Shown: positions 7,707 to 17,184, numbered from the stretch's first letter. The stretch is DNA of 39,570 nt from SFTJ01 sp051871555 (GCA_051871555.1 JBJECZ010000051.1:1-39570), one strand, 5' to 3'. Program-made: numbers and translations. Notes: generated from the sequence alone by a model not told the origin.

Positions 7707-9815
7707 TTATAGTCCGACGTGTTGGTTTTTGTTCTCGTAGGCTTCGGTGGCGCGGCTTTTTTCGCCCGAGTAGTTCCACACAATTTCGTCGGTGTAGGTT
7801 TCGCCGCCCGAGGTGACGGTGGCTTTGAGCACATTTTTTCCCTCGGCAAGAGTTGCCTTGTCGAACACATAATGCACGTCGGTGTATCCCTTGCGTATGC
7901 CTGTGAGCGGGGTGCCATTGAGTGTGACAGTTGGCTCGCCCACGTTGCTATACACCGTTACCGAGGTGATGCGATGTTCGCGGTCGGTGTTGCGTCGCTG
8001 GGTGAGGTAAAGCACCGGTTCGCTGCTCCAATTGGCTTTGTACCAATAGAATGAGTCCTTCTTTATCTTGCGGTCGAAAGTCATCAGCCCTTTCATGTTG
8101 CGTCCGGGCACATCGCCGCGGTTAGCCATTGGCGCCGCAAAATCGAAAGAGTTCCACAGGTAGGAAGCAATGATGTAGGGGTGCTTGGCTATGGTTGCCC
8201 ACTGATATTCGTGGGTTTTGGTTTGGAAGGTCTCGGGGTAGAATTGCTTTGTCCAGTTGAGCGACTCGCCAAGGTCCTCGGTTTGGTGATAGATGTTGGC
8301 GTCGGCGCCGTATTCGGTGAGCATAAACTTTTGCCAAGGATAATCTTTTTCGAGCGCTTCAATCCACGGGTCGATGTCTTTTATTTTGCGTTCGTACCAG
8401 CCGAAGTAGCGGTTCATGCCCTGAATGTCGGCATTCTGGTTCACCGGATGCTGAGCAATGCCGTAGCCGTTCACCGAAGCCGTCATGCGGTCGGGGTCCT
8501 CGGTCTTAGCCAAGTCGTGGAGCGATGCGGTGAGCTGTGCGCAATAGTCGGTGGGGTTATACACCTCGTTGTGCAGCCCCCACACATATATGCTGGGGTG
8601 ATTGAAGTTCTGGCGAATGAGTTCGCGCAACTGGCTGTGGGCGTTCTCCCACTCCTTGCCGGTGACGCGGTTGACAAACGGAATCTCGCACCAGATGACC
8701 AGCCCCAGCGAGTCGCAGCGCGAATACAGGTAGTCGCTCTGCTGATAGTGTGCAAAGCGCACGGTGGTTGCGCCCATCTCCATAATGTAAGAAAGGTCGA
8801 GGTCGTGGTCGGCATTCGACAGCGCGCTGCCTTTGCCCCAATGGTCTTGATGTCGCGTCACGCCATACATGGGATATTTCTTGCCATTCAAGAAAAAGCC
8901 TTTGCCGGCAACAGCCTCAAAACGCCGCAATCCCAGCGGCTGCACCTGCTCGTCGATGAGCGTATCGCCCGATTTCATGCGAGTGACAACCTTATATAAA
9001 TAGGGGTCTTGTCTGCCTTGCCACAGATGAGGTTTGTTTATCTTGAAATCCGAGACGTAGCTTTGTGTGCCTTGCGGCGAGAGGTCGATGTTTTGCACCT
9101 GCTTAGCCACCTGTTTGCCCTCTTGAGTGAAGATTACATTCTCCAGAGTGACGTTGGCGGGCTTGAGGCTGCCGTTGTCTAACTTCACCTTCACCTTCAC
9201 TTGGGCAGATGCCGCAGTGACATTGTTTTGAGTGATGTAAACGCCTGGCGAAGCGTGGTCGCCCACGGCAATGTTCACCGGCTCGGTGACAATCAGCCAC
9301 ACCGGGCGATATATGCCACCGTAAACGCCAAAGAGCACATGGTTCACCGGAATCACGTCGGGACGGGCTTTATTGTTGGCTTTCACAATCAGCTGGTTTT
9401 CAGCATCAAATTTCAGTGCGCCGGTGAGTTCAGCCACAAAAGCCGAATATGCACCTTTATGACTTGCCACCAGTTTGCCGTTGAGCCATACGTCGGCACA
9501 CGAGCCCACGCCCTCGAAGCGCAGAAACATGCGTTTGCCTCGATACGACTCCGGCACCGAAAACGATTTGCGATAGTATGCTTCGCCTTCATAGAAATTG
9601 TTGAAAGCCGATTGCATATCAGTCGTATTCCAGGTGTGCGGAATGTTTACGTCGGTCCATTTGCCGTTCCACTGGTTGATTGCCGTGACCGTTTCGGTAG
9701 AAAACGGTCCTTTCTTGAACTGCCAACCGTCGGTGAACGCCTTCACTTCGCGCCCCATAGCCGACGGCACATTCAGCGCAACCAGCACGGCTGCAATAAT
9801 CAATTTTTCAATCAT
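7707..9815 (-). CDS. Exported GH2 glycosidase (beta-galactosidase/beta-glucuronidase-like, short form)
   Basis: A 702-aa GH2 enzyme. I start it at the ATG at 9815 because this gives a clean signal peptide (MIEKLIIAAVLVALNVPSAM); the frame upstream runs through promoter repeat sequence. Domains: sugar-binding (about 22-180), Ig-like (about 182-300), TIM barrel (about 302-600), then a C-terminal Ig-like part resembling DUF4982 (about 612-682). Acid/base E417 is in GLHNEVYN and nucleophile E501 in MLTEYGAD. It lacks the Bgal_small domain of its neighbour. The short GH2 architecture fits beta-galactosidase or beta-glucuronidase; the sequence does not decide. It is transcribed from a promoter inside a dispersed repeat (9907-10008) and lies in the same direction as the next GH2 and the sulfatase. 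Confidence 0.92.
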   Translation of the reverse strand: MIEKLIIAAVLVALNVPSAMGREVKAFTDGWQFKKGPFSTETVTAINQWNGKWTDVNIPHTWNTTDMQSAFNNFYEGEAYYRKSFSVPESYRGKRMFLRFEGVGSCADVWLNGKLVASHKGAYSAFVAELTGALKFDAENQLIVKANNKARPDVIPVNHVLFGVYGGIYRPVWLIVTEPVNIAVGDHASPGVYITQNNVTAASAQVKVKVKLDNGSLKPANVTLENVIFTQEGKQVAKQVQNIDLSPQGTQSYVSDFKINKPHLWQGRQDPYLYKVVTRMKSGDTLIDEQVQPLGLRRFEAVAGKGFFLNGKKYPMYGVTRHQDHWGKGSALSNADHDLDLSYIMEMGATTVRFAHYQQSDYLYSRCDSLGLVIWCEIPFVNRVTGKEWENAHSQLRELIRQNFNHPSIYVWGLHNEVYNPTDYCAQLTASLHDLAKTEDPDRMTASVNGYGIAQHPVNQNADIQGMNRYFGWYERKIKDIDPWIEALEKDYPWQKFMLTEYGADANIYHQTEDLGESLNWTKQFYPETFQTKTHEYQWATIAKHPYIIASYLWNSFDFAAPMANRGDVPGRNMKGLMTFDRKIKKDSFYWYKANWSSEPVLYLTQRRNTDREHRITSVTVYSNVGEPTVTLNGTPLTGIRKGYTDVHYVFDKATLAEGKNVLKATVTSGGETYTDEIVWNYSGEKSRATEAYENKNQHVGL

Positions 9816-9906
9816 ACATTTCACGCGGCGTGTGAAAAAGTCACATTCAAGTGCCGCAACATTAGGCTTATTTATCATAACAAATATGTTTTTCGCAGTT
9901 TTAGTT

Positions 9907-9938
9907 GCAAAGATAGTGCAAGTGAGCGCAGAACAAAA
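9907..9938 (-). promoter_or_regulatory. Promoter of the short GH2 gene
   Basis: The -7 box TATCTTTGC (9915-9907) is preceded at about 18 bp by TTTTG on the minus strand. Both elements belong to the dispersed repeat. The predicted leader to the ATG at 9815 is about 85 nt. Confidence 0.65.
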
Positions 9939-10008
9939 CAAATAACTCAGGTTTTTGATTATGTTCTGCTGAGTGCAGCCTATTTTCGCAGCTTTAGCTG
10001 CAAAGATA
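9907..10008 (-). repeat. Promoter-bearing dispersed repeat, copy C
   Basis: On the minus strand this copy starts with TATCTTTGC (10008-10000), continues with the hairpin GCAGCTAAAGCTGC and CGAAAATAGGCTGC, then AATCAAAAACCTGA and TTTGTTTTGTTCTGCGCTCA, and ends with a second TATCTTTGC (9915-9907). The same order of blocks occurs at 32329-32529 and 39291-39382. A fragment resembling the start of another unit follows (about 9906-9888). Confidence 0.85.
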
Positions 10009-10086
10009 GCAAAAAATAATGTGTTTTGCGTAGCATTAGCTGAAATGTGGGATGGTGAAATGGCTAAGGGTTAGGGTGGAGGAGGG

Positions 10087-10608
10087 TTATTGTTGCTCGA
10101 GCTTCAGCAGCGCCTGCTTGATGTCGATGCCGGCAGCGTAGCCGGTGAGCGAACCGTCGGAGCCTATCACGCGGTGGCAGGGAACGAACAGCGATAGTGG
10201 GTTGCTGCCCACGGCATAGCCCACTGCTTGCGCCGAAGCACGTTTGCCGCTCTCGGCAGCTATGGCTTGCGCTATGGCGCCGTAGGTGGTGGTTTCGCCG
10301 TAGGCTATGCGCTGTAGGTGCTGCCACACAGCCATCTGCCAAGGCGTGCCTATAAGACGAAGCTTTGGCAGCCACGACGGGCGTTTGCCGGCGAAATACG
10401 CGTTGAGCCAGTTGATGGCATCGTTGATAGCAGCAGTGCGCTGCCAGCTGACTGCACGGTGGTGCAGAGTGCTTGCGTAGTGCTTCTGCCCGACGAACCA
10501 TGCGCCAATCAGATGCTCGCCCTCGGCGGCAAGCACCATCTCGCCCAGTGGCGTGGCATGGCGCCAGCACTGGCAGGCTTCGGTTGTGATGTTAGTAACG
10601 GCTGTCAT
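10087..10608 (-). CDS. ogt: Methylated-DNA--protein-cysteine methyltransferase (Ogt/MGMT type)
   Basis: A 173-aa suicide repair protein that takes alkyl groups from O6-alkylguanine in DNA. The acceptor cysteine is C144 in FVPCHRVIG, followed by the typical GSLTGYAAG (150-160). The winged-helix DNA-binding part TPWQMAVWQHLQRIAYGETT (88-107) and the Asn hinge in GSNP (N136) are present. Start chosen at the ATG 10608; the TTG 9 bp upstream is less likely. No fused AdaA/AraC domain is present, so this is a stand-alone repair enzyme. It is divergent from the DUF3298 gene. Confidence 0.93.
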   Translation of the reverse strand: MTAVTNITTEACQCWRHATPLGEMVLAAEGEHLIGAWFVGQKHYASTLHHRAVSWQRTAAINDAINWLNAYFAGKRPSWLPKLRLIGTPWQMAVWQHLQRIAYGETTTYGAIAQAIAAESGKRASAQAVGYAVGSNPLSLFVPCHRVIGSDGSLTGYAAGIDIKQALLKLEQQ

Positions 10609-10738
10609 GTGAAACAATGCTAATTATTAATAAATCGTTCGTACGGAGCAAAATATTGCATCGCAATCGAAAAAATAATCATAGAATTAAAATTGACGCG
10701 CCGCGGTGCCCGATTGCCGATATTTGCACAATTTTCAC

Positions 10739-10747
10739 TAACTTTGC
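10739..10747 (+). promoter_or_regulatory. -7 box before the DUF3298 gene
   Basis: TAACTTTGC matches the Bacteroidetes -7 consensus 43 bp before the ATG. The nearest TTG upstream (10714-10716) is spaced slightly long at 22 bp. Confidence 0.5.
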
Positions 10748-10789
10748 GCAAGAGTTGGGCATATAGCCGCTGCAAAAACTCTTCTGAAG

Positions 10790-11716
10790 ATGACACGCGA
10801 AACGGCAAGATTAGTGATACTGATTCTGCTCGGGGTAAATGCAATAGCAGCCTTGTGGCGATATGGTGGACTCGGGCGCGAGGAGGTGCCCGTGCACGAC
10901 ACTGTGCCCGCCGTGGAGCAGCAGCTGAAGCCCACTGCCGAGGTGTGGGAGGCCGAGCTGCCAACCAATCAGCCCGACGAACTCATAGCCATCGACAGGC
11001 AAGCGCTCTATAAAACTTTCACCGAAGGCGACAGCGGCATAAATGCTTATTATTGTGCACGTTATGTAAATCTTGAGTGGCCCGTGGCAGTTAACGGCGA
11101 GCGCAGGCTTAACGCATTGCACCGAGCCATTATCGAAGCACTGTTTGGCGAGCACACCGACAACATCTACATTGCCATCGACAACACTATTCTGCAGTCG
11201 CAGTTCCCCGAAGGGGTGAGCAGCGACTATGTTGAAACCGTAAAGTCGTTGCCGAGCCATGTGTCCATGGGGCACGCTTTTCGATCGCGACATGTGCTGC
11301 AAGTGTATCTCACTTCCGACCGCCTGATAGAGTTTCAGCTGCGCATATATCAATGCTCTGGTGCCGCAGCGGAAACCGATTTGCGTAAATATTTAGTTTA
11401 CGACCGCCTGAAGGGCAATGTGCTCACGCTCGACGACATCGCAAGCGACCAAAAAGCGCTGCTGCATGCACTCAACCAGCGAATCGACCAGCTCAACCGC
11501 CGAGGTATGTGCCTCAAGCAGGCGTCGCGCATTCCGGGTTTCCGCCTCGAGCCTGAGGGTATTCATTTTGTGTTTCCGCGTTACGAGGTGGGGTATGCCG
11601 CCGACGGCGAGGTGACTGTGAAATTGCCTTATAAAAGCATCATGCCGCTGCTGACGCCCGCAATGAAGGACATTGTGAAAAACAATGCCAACTACTCACG
11701 CCCTAAAAAACATTAG
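10790..11716 (+). CDS. DUF3298-type membrane-anchored protein
   Basis: A 308-aa protein with one N-terminal hydrophobic segment (about 7-23, RLVILILLGVNAIAALW), so it is probably anchored in the inner membrane facing the periplasm, or exported. The C-terminal third (LVYDRLKGNVLTLDDIASDQ to HFVFPRYEVGYAADGEVTVK, about 205-290) matches the DUF3298/RsiV-like fold, in which acidic-strand and PRYEVGYAADG-like motifs are typical. The family's function is unclear; RsiV of Bacillus binds lysozyme. The TAG stop overlaps the GTG at 11716-11718 of the next frame, so the two genes are probably co-transcribed. Confidence 0.75.
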   Translation: MTRETARLVILILLGVNAIAALWRYGGLGREEVPVHDTVPAVEQQLKPTAEVWEAELPTNQPDELIAIDRQALYKTFTEGDSGINAYYCARYVNLEWPVAVNGERRLNALHRAIIEALFGEHTDNIYIAIDNTILQSQFPEGVSSDYVETVKSLPSHVSMGHAFRSRHVLQVYLTSDRLIEFQLRIYQCSGAAAETDLRKYLVYDRLKGNVLTLDDIASDQKALLHALNQRIDQLNRRGMCLKQASRIPGFRLEPEGIHFVFPRYEVGYAADGEVTVKLPYKSIMPLLTPAMKDIVKNNANYSRPKKH

Positions 11717-11721
11717 TGACA

Positions 11722-12516
11722 ATGCTCAACCACGACGAATTTACGAATCTCAAAGAATTTCTCGACAGCGAAGCCCGCCGAATAAACACCACCGACTTCA
11801 TTGCCAACGACCCTGTGCAATTCCCGCGCCGGTTCGACCGCCTGCAGGACATCGAGCTGGTGTCGATATTGTGCGCAACCATAGCGTGGGGCAACCGCAA
11901 AATGATTTGCAATAATTGCCAAAAGATGCTCACCATCATGGAGAATCAGCCCTACAACTATGTGATGGACCAGGCTTTTGAGGATTTGCCCGACATGAAC
12001 ATACACCGCACGTTTTTTGCTAAAAACATGCGCTATATGCTGCGTGGATTTCACCGTATTTTCAAGCAATACGGTTCGTTGCATCAGTTGGCGCTGCACC
12101 ACCATGTGGGCGACAGCGAAGCCCCGGCTTGGAAACTGGCTGAACTGATGCAAAACGAGTTTGCCCAAGCCAATCAGGGCGCAACCGACTCGCGCTGTCT
12201 GCCCTCGGCACTGCGCACCACGGCGCTGAAGCGCATCAACATGGCGCTGCGATGGCTCGTGCGCGACGACGGCATCGTGGACCTTGGCGTGTGGAATGCC
12301 ATCAAGCCCAGCCAGCTATACATACCGCTCGACGTGCATGTGGGCGACACGGCGCGTGCTTTGGGCATGATTGAGCGCCGTGCCAACGACCGCCGTACGG
12401 TGGTTGAGCTAACCGAGATTCTGCGCCAAATGCGCCCCTCCGACCCGGTGATTTACGATTACGCCCTTTTTGGCATAGGCATCGGCGATAAGTATCTGCA
12501 TCCCACCGTGGAATAA
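11722..12516 (+). CDS. TIGR02757 family protein (DUF2400)
   Basis: A 264-aa soluble protein of a Bacteroidetes/spirochaete family. Recognised by DIELVSILCATIAWGNRKMI (about 44-63) and LYIPLDVHVGDTARALGMIE (about 198-217), followed by PSDPVIYDYALFGIGIG near the end. The all-helical pattern resembles HhH-GPD DNA glycosylases in general shape, but I see no FeS cysteine cluster. Biochemical role unknown. Start taken at ATG 11722, 5 bp after the upstream stop; an in-frame GTG at 11716 overlaps that stop and is possible. Confidence 0.8.
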   Translation: MLNHDEFTNLKEFLDSEARRINTTDFIANDPVQFPRRFDRLQDIELVSILCATIAWGNRKMICNNCQKMLTIMENQPYNYVMDQAFEDLPDMNIHRTFFAKNMRYMLRGFHRIFKQYGSLHQLALHHHVGDSEAPAWKLAELMQNEFAQANQGATDSRCLPSALRTTALKRINMALRWLVRDDGIVDLGVWNAIKPSQLYIPLDVHVGDTARALGMIERRANDRRTVVELTEILRQMRPSDPVIYDYALFGIGIGDKYLHPTVE

Positions 12517-12619
12517 GTGAATGCCATTGGCCGCTCATCTTCCATGAATTTTTGTGATTTTTTGTCGGAATACGTTCAAAAAAATGTGCGTATAATAGGC
12601 AAATTTCACGGGAATTTAG

Positions 12620-12627
12620 TAAGTTTG
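12620..12627 (+). promoter_or_regulatory. Possible -7 box before the ppGpp synthetase/hydrolase gene
   Basis: TAAGTTTG lies 71 bp before the ATG. No good -33 element is visible, so the call is weak. Confidence 0.35.
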
Positions 12628-12698
12628 TAGTTAATTATCAAAAATAGTGGCACACGGGCTGGTGCAACTAACAATAGCAAACTAAAACAGTCAATTCG

Positions 12699-14927
12699 AT
12701 GGAAAAATACAATCTTACTCCCAAGGAAGAGGAGGATATGGTGAATGGAGCATACAAGGTGCTGCGCGACGGGTATCTGGCAAGCAACCACCGCAAAAAA
12801 GTGGACATCATCGACCGCGCATTTCGCTTCGCTTGCGAGGCGCACAAGGGTGTTCGCCGCCGCAGTGGCGAACCGTATATCATGCACCCCATCGAGGTGG
12901 CGCGCATTGTGAGCCAGGAAATTGGGCTTGGCTCCACGTCGATTTGCTCGGCTCTGCTCCACGATGTGGTTGAGGACACCGAATACACTGTTGAAGACAT
13001 CGAGGCGCAGTTCGGCAAGAAGATTGCCGAAATAGTGTCGGGGTTGACAAAGATTTCGGGAGGCATCTTTGGCGACAAAGCATCGGCACAAGCCGAGAAC
13101 TTCCGCAAGCTGCTGCTGACCATGAGCAGCGACATCCGCGTGGTGCTCATAAAGATGGCCGACCGCCTGCACAACATGCGCACATTAGGCTCGATGCTGC
13201 CCAGCAAGCAATATAAGATTGCCGGCGAAACGCTCTACATTTATGCGCCGCTGGCTCATCGCCTTGGCTTGTTTGCCATCAAAACCGAACTCGAAGACCT
13301 TAGTTTCAAATACGAGCACCCCGATGTGTATAAAAACATCCGACAGAAGATTCTCGACACCGAGCAGCAGCGCAACGACCTCTTTGAGCGCTTCTCAAAG
13401 CCAATCAAAGAGAAACTCGACATGATGGGGCTGCACTACGAGATGAAAGCTCGTGTGAAAAGCGTCTACTCGATATGGAACAAGATGGAAACCAAGCGCG
13501 TGCCGTTTGAGGAGGTTTACGACCTATATGCGGCTCGAATAGTGTTTGAGTGCCCTAACGAGGCGGATGAAAAACGCATCTGCTGGAATATCTACAGCGA
13601 AATCACCGACCTCTATCGCTTACACCCCGACCGCACCCGCGACTGGATTAGCACCCCAAAGGCAAATGGCTACCGCGCCCTGCACCTGACGGTGATGGGT
13701 CCCGACGGCAACTGGGTGGAGGTGCAGATTCGCAGCCAGCGCATGGACGAAATGGCTGAGCGCGGATTTGCTGCCCACTGGAAATATAAAATCGGCGAGG
13801 GCGAGGAGGAAAACGAGCTTGCCATTTGGCTGCAGACCATCGAGGACATCCTCAAAAATCCCGAACCAAATGCCATCGATTTTCTTGATACCATCAAGCT
13901 CAACCTGTTTGCGTCGGAGATTGTGGTGTTCACCCCTAAGGGCGAGCTAATCACGCTGCCCAACGGCGCTTCGGTGCTCGACTTGGCTTACAACCTGCAC
14001 AGCGAACTGGGCAACCACTGCATTGCCGGCAAGGTGAACCACAAACTGGTGCCGCTGTCGCACAAGCTGGCAAGTGGCGACCAAGCCGAGGTGCTCACGT
14101 CGAACTCGCAGCAGCCGCAGCCCGAATGGGAGTCGTTTTTGGTGACTGCCAAGGGTAAGCAACGCCTTCATGCCGCTTTGCGTCGCGACCATCGCCATGT
14201 TGCTGAAGAAGGCGAAGCTCTTTTGCGCAAGTTCCTGCAAGAAAACAATTTGGAATATAACAACGAAACCATCACCAAGATTGTGGGCAACATGGGACTG
14301 CGCAACGGCGACGAATTGTGCTTCATGATTGGCAACAACGAGATAGCCCTTTCCGACCAGCTGCTCAAGCACGCCCGCAAGCCGAAGAACAACGGCTTGC
14401 TGTCGAAGATTTTCCGCATTGGCTCGAAGCAGAAGGACGAACCCGAAGTGATTAAATTCGAGGGGAAAATCGACCCGAAAATTGTGTATAACCTCACCAG
14501 CGTGAACGGTGTGCGAAACTATTCGCTTGCCGATTGCTGCCGTCCAATCCCCGGCGACGACGTGGTGGGATTTGTGAACCAAAACAGCATCGTGGAGGTG
14601 CATAAACTCACTTGCCCCAACATGATGCGCCTCAAGAGCAGTTTTGGAGGACGCCTGTTGCAAACCAAGTGGGAAGACCATTCAGCCAAGTTCCTTGCGT
14701 CGATTGAGGTCACCGGCATCGACCGCATGGGCATCCTGCAGGAAATTGCTTATCTGATTTCCACCACACTGTCAATCAACCTGCGCCGCCTGAACATTGC
14801 CGCCAACGACGGCGTGTTTAAGTGTGAGCTCGATGTGCTGGTGGGCGACACCAAGGTGGTGGACAACCTGTGCAAACGCATGCGCCAGGTGCAGGGCGTG
14901 AAGAATGCCGTCAGACTTAATAAGTGA
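12699..14927 (+). CDS. relA/spoT (rel): Bifunctional (p)ppGpp synthetase/hydrolase
   Basis: A 742-aa long RelA/SpoT homologue. The hydrolase HD domain (about 25-200) keeps its ligands: H63 in IMHPIE, H88-D89 in LLHDVVEDT and D155 in MADRLHNMRT. The synthetase domain (about 240-365) keeps D275 in YDLYAARIV, STPKANGYRALHLTV (318-332) and E341-V-Q-I-R345. A TGS domain (about 407-467), a Cys-containing segment ADCCRPIPGDDVVG (611-624) and an ACT domain (about 667-742) follow. Both activities should therefore be intact: it makes and degrades ppGpp in the stringent response. The next gene, a probable c-di-AMP phosphodiesterase, begins 25 bp later. Confidence 0.95.
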   Translation: MEKYNLTPKEEEDMVNGAYKVLRDGYLASNHRKKVDIIDRAFRFACEAHKGVRRRSGEPYIMHPIEVARIVSQEIGLGSTSICSALLHDVVEDTEYTVEDIEAQFGKKIAEIVSGLTKISGGIFGDKASAQAENFRKLLLTMSSDIRVVLIKMADRLHNMRTLGSMLPSKQYKIAGETLYIYAPLAHRLGLFAIKTELEDLSFKYEHPDVYKNIRQKILDTEQQRNDLFERFSKPIKEKLDMMGLHYEMKARVKSVYSIWNKMETKRVPFEEVYDLYAARIVFECPNEADEKRICWNIYSEITDLYRLHPDRTRDWISTPKANGYRALHLTVMGPDGNWVEVQIRSQRMDEMAERGFAAHWKYKIGEGEEENELAIWLQTIEDILKNPEPNAIDFLDTIKLNLFASEIVVFTPKGELITLPNGASVLDLAYNLHSELGNHCIAGKVNHKLVPLSHKLASGDQAEVLTSNSQQPQPEWESFLVTAKGKQRLHAALRRDHRHVAEEGEALLRKFLQENNLEYNNETITKIVGNMGLRNGDELCFMIGNNEIALSDQLLKHARKPKNNGLLSKIFRIGSKQKDEPEVIKFEGKIDPKIVYNLTSVNGVRNYSLADCCRPIPGDDVVGFVNQNSIVEVHKLTCPNMMRLKSSFGGRLLQTKWEDHSAKFLASIEVTGIDRMGILQEIAYLISTTLSINLRRLNIAANDGVFKCELDVLVGDTKVVDNLCKRMRQVQGVKNAVRLNK

Positions 14928-14952
14928 ACATTTTTTTAACAGCTCTCGGAAA

Positions 14953-17130
14953 ATGGATTTCTTGAAAAAAATAAAGCGTACCACGCTACTGCAAGTGCTT
15001 TTGCTTGTTGGAGCAATAGCCATTGTGGCATTGTGCCTGCCTCACGACGACAAGTTTCACTATTCCTATCAGGTGGACAAGCCGTGGGAATATTCTTTGC
15101 TCACTGCACCGTTCGACATTCCCATCGAACTCGACACTGCCACTGCCACACATCGTCGCGACAGTGTGATTCGCAATTTTGTGAATGTCTACAAAATCAA
15201 TAAAGCAGTGTCGGCATCGCAGCTGAAGATGCTGGCGCAATATTTGCAGAATGCCAAGGCATCGAGCAGCGAACGCTTGTTTTATGTGCGCATACTCAAT
15301 CAGGTTTACGACCGCGGCATTGTTGACAACAACACCTACGAACGCATTCGCAGCGGCAACCTGCCATATGTGCGCCACGAAGCCGACGACCACACCATCG
15401 AAAACATCTCCACCGAGGGCTTCCTCTCGGTGCGTTCGGCTTACGAGCATCTCGATTCGCTGGCTGCCGAGCAGCATTTGCGCGAAAAATTCGCGTCGTT
15501 GCATTTGAATGCATTCCTTCAGCCAAACGTGGTGGTCGACTCGGTTCGCTCGATGGATATGCTGCGTGTGCGTCTGCAAAAAGAACTTGCGCCGGTTGGA
15601 ATCATACAAAAGGGCGAGCGCATCATCGACCGTGGCAGCGTGGTTACTCCGCAGGTGGTGTCGGCTCTCGGTTATATGAAGAAGGAATACGAAGCCAACG
15701 CCAAGGGCAAGCAGGAATCGAACTATTACATTTTCAGTCGGGTGTGCATCATCACCATACTAATGCTCATGCTCTACATCTATCTTGGAGTGTTCCGCTC
15801 GCATGTGTTCTACGATATGCGCAAACTCACATTCGTGATGTCGCTGCTCACCTGCTTCACGGCGCTGTTTTTCTTAGGCATTAGCATCGACCCCGTAAAG
15901 GCGGCTTACATTATGCCGTTTGCGCTTGTGCCAATTGTGATGACCACGTTTTTCGATTCGAATTTGGCGATTGTGGTTCACATGGTGGAAGTGATGTTGG
16001 CGTCTATTGTATCCACCTATTCCACCGACCTTGTGCTCATGCAGTTTGCCATAGGCATCATCTCGGTAGCCACCATTCAGGAGATGTCGCGCCGCTCGCA
16101 GCTGGCCCGCACCGCTGTGATGGTGTTTGTTTGCTACAGCATCATCTACATTGCATTTTTTGTGATGGAAAAAGGCACCGTGAACGGCATCAGCAAATAT
16201 GTGTTCTTCTATTTTGTGATTAATGCAATCTTGCTGTCGTTCAGCAATTTGCTCATTTATATGCTCGAAAAGCTGTTCGGATTCACCTCGTCGCTAACGC
16301 TGGTTGAACTCACCGACCTCAATCAGCCGCTTTTGCGTCAGCTGTCCGACCTCTGTCCGGGTACATTCCAGCACTGCATGCAAGTGGCAAACCTGGGTGC
16401 CGAGGCTGCCCACCTGATTGGCGCTAACGTGCAGCTGGTGCGTGTGGGTGCCATTTATCACGACATTGGCAAGACCAAGAGCCCGAACTTTTTCACCGAG
16501 AATCAGCGCGGCGTGAATCCGCACAACCTGCTCACACCCGAGCAAAGTGCGTCGATTGTGATTCGCCATGTGACCGACGGCCTTGAACTTGCCGACAAAG
16601 CCAAGTTGCCGCAAGCAATTAAGGACTTTATTGTGCAGCATCACGGCCATGGTTTGGCCCGATATTTCTACACTCAGGCGTGCAATCAGCACCCCGACGA
16701 AACCATCGACCCCGAACCGTTCACCTATCCTGGACCGAATCCGCAAACGCGCGAAGTGGCTATTGTGATGATGGCTGATGCCACCGAGGCGGCTTCGAAG
16801 AGCCTCACCGACCACAGCCGTGAAGCCATCACCAACTTGGTGAACAAAATCATCGACAGCCAGATTGCCAATGGCTTGCTAAAAGATGCGCCCATCAGTT
16901 TCCGCGATGTGGAGGTGATTAAGCGCACGTTCATCGACCGTCTGGGCACGTTCTATCACATGCGCGTGAAATACCCCGACCAGATTAAGCGCAAACCTGC
17001 AGAGCCGGAGCCCGCCGAGGCCAAGCCGTCGGAGTCCGCTGAGGCCAGTCCGTCGAAACCGGAACCTGCCGAAGCCAAGCCTGTCGAAGCGGCTACTGAG
17101 GCAAAAACTGCCGACGAGGGCAAGGTTTAA
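14953..17130 (+). CDS. pgpH: 7TM-HD phosphohydrolase, PgpH/YqfF family (probable c-di-AMP phosphodiesterase)
   Basis: A 725-aa membrane protein. Order: one N-terminal membrane helix (about 12-29), an extracytoplasmic 7TMR-HDED-like domain (about 30-255), about seven membrane helices (258-440), and a cytoplasmic HD domain (about 450-670). HD ligands: H474 in GTFQHCMQVAN, H503-D504 in IYHDIGKTK, H539 in VIRHVTDG, H563/H564 in VQHHGHG and D609 in MMADATEA. In Listeria, PgpH hydrolyses c-di-AMP and is inhibited by ppGpp (known). The ATG at 14953 is preferred; an upstream in-frame ATG at 14905 overlaps the rel gene. The last ~45 residues are a Pro/Glu/Ala/Lys-rich tail of imperfect EPAEAKP repeats. 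Confidence 0.9.
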   Translation: MDFLKKIKRTTLLQVLLLVGAIAIVALCLPHDDKFHYSYQVDKPWEYSLLTAPFDIPIELDTATATHRRDSVIRNFVNVYKINKAVSASQLKMLAQYLQNAKASSSERLFYVRILNQVYDRGIVDNNTYERIRSGNLPYVRHEADDHTIENISTEGFLSVRSAYEHLDSLAAEQHLREKFASLHLNAFLQPNVVVDSVRSMDMLRVRLQKELAPVGIIQKGERIIDRGSVVTPQVVSALGYMKKEYEANAKGKQESNYYIFSRVCIITILMLMLYIYLGVFRSHVFYDMRKLTFVMSLLTCFTALFFLGISIDPVKAAYIMPFALVPIVMTTFFDSNLAIVVHMVEVMLASIVSTYSTDLVLMQFAIGIISVATIQEMSRRSQLARTAVMVFVCYSIIYIAFFVMEKGTVNGISKYVFFYFVINAILLSFSNLLIYMLEKLFGFTSSLTLVELTDLNQPLLRQLSDLCPGTFQHCMQVANLGAEAAHLIGANVQLVRVGAIYHDIGKTKSPNFFTENQRGVNPHNLLTPEQSASIVIRHVTDGLELADKAKLPQAIKDFIVQHHGHGLARYFYTQACNQHPDETIDPEPFTYPGPNPQTREVAIVMMADATEAASKSLTDHSREAITNLVNKIIDSQIANGLLKDAPISFRDVEVIKRTFIDRLGTFYHMRVKYPDQIKRKPAEPEPAEAKPSESAEASPSKPEPAEAKPVEAATEAKTADEGKV

Positions 17131-17184
17131 AATGAGTTGTTTTTCTTAATTAATTATAAATTTTCTATCACCAATTTTTGCAGA

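Noticed and set aside
9816..9941. N-terminal extension of the short GH2 gene to 9941
   Set aside because: This part runs through the promoter repeat; the ATG at 9815 begins a proper signal peptide.
12591..12596. TATAAT as a sigma-70 -10 box before the rel gene
   Set aside because: Bacteroidetes use TAnnTTTG-type -7 elements; the match is likely chance.
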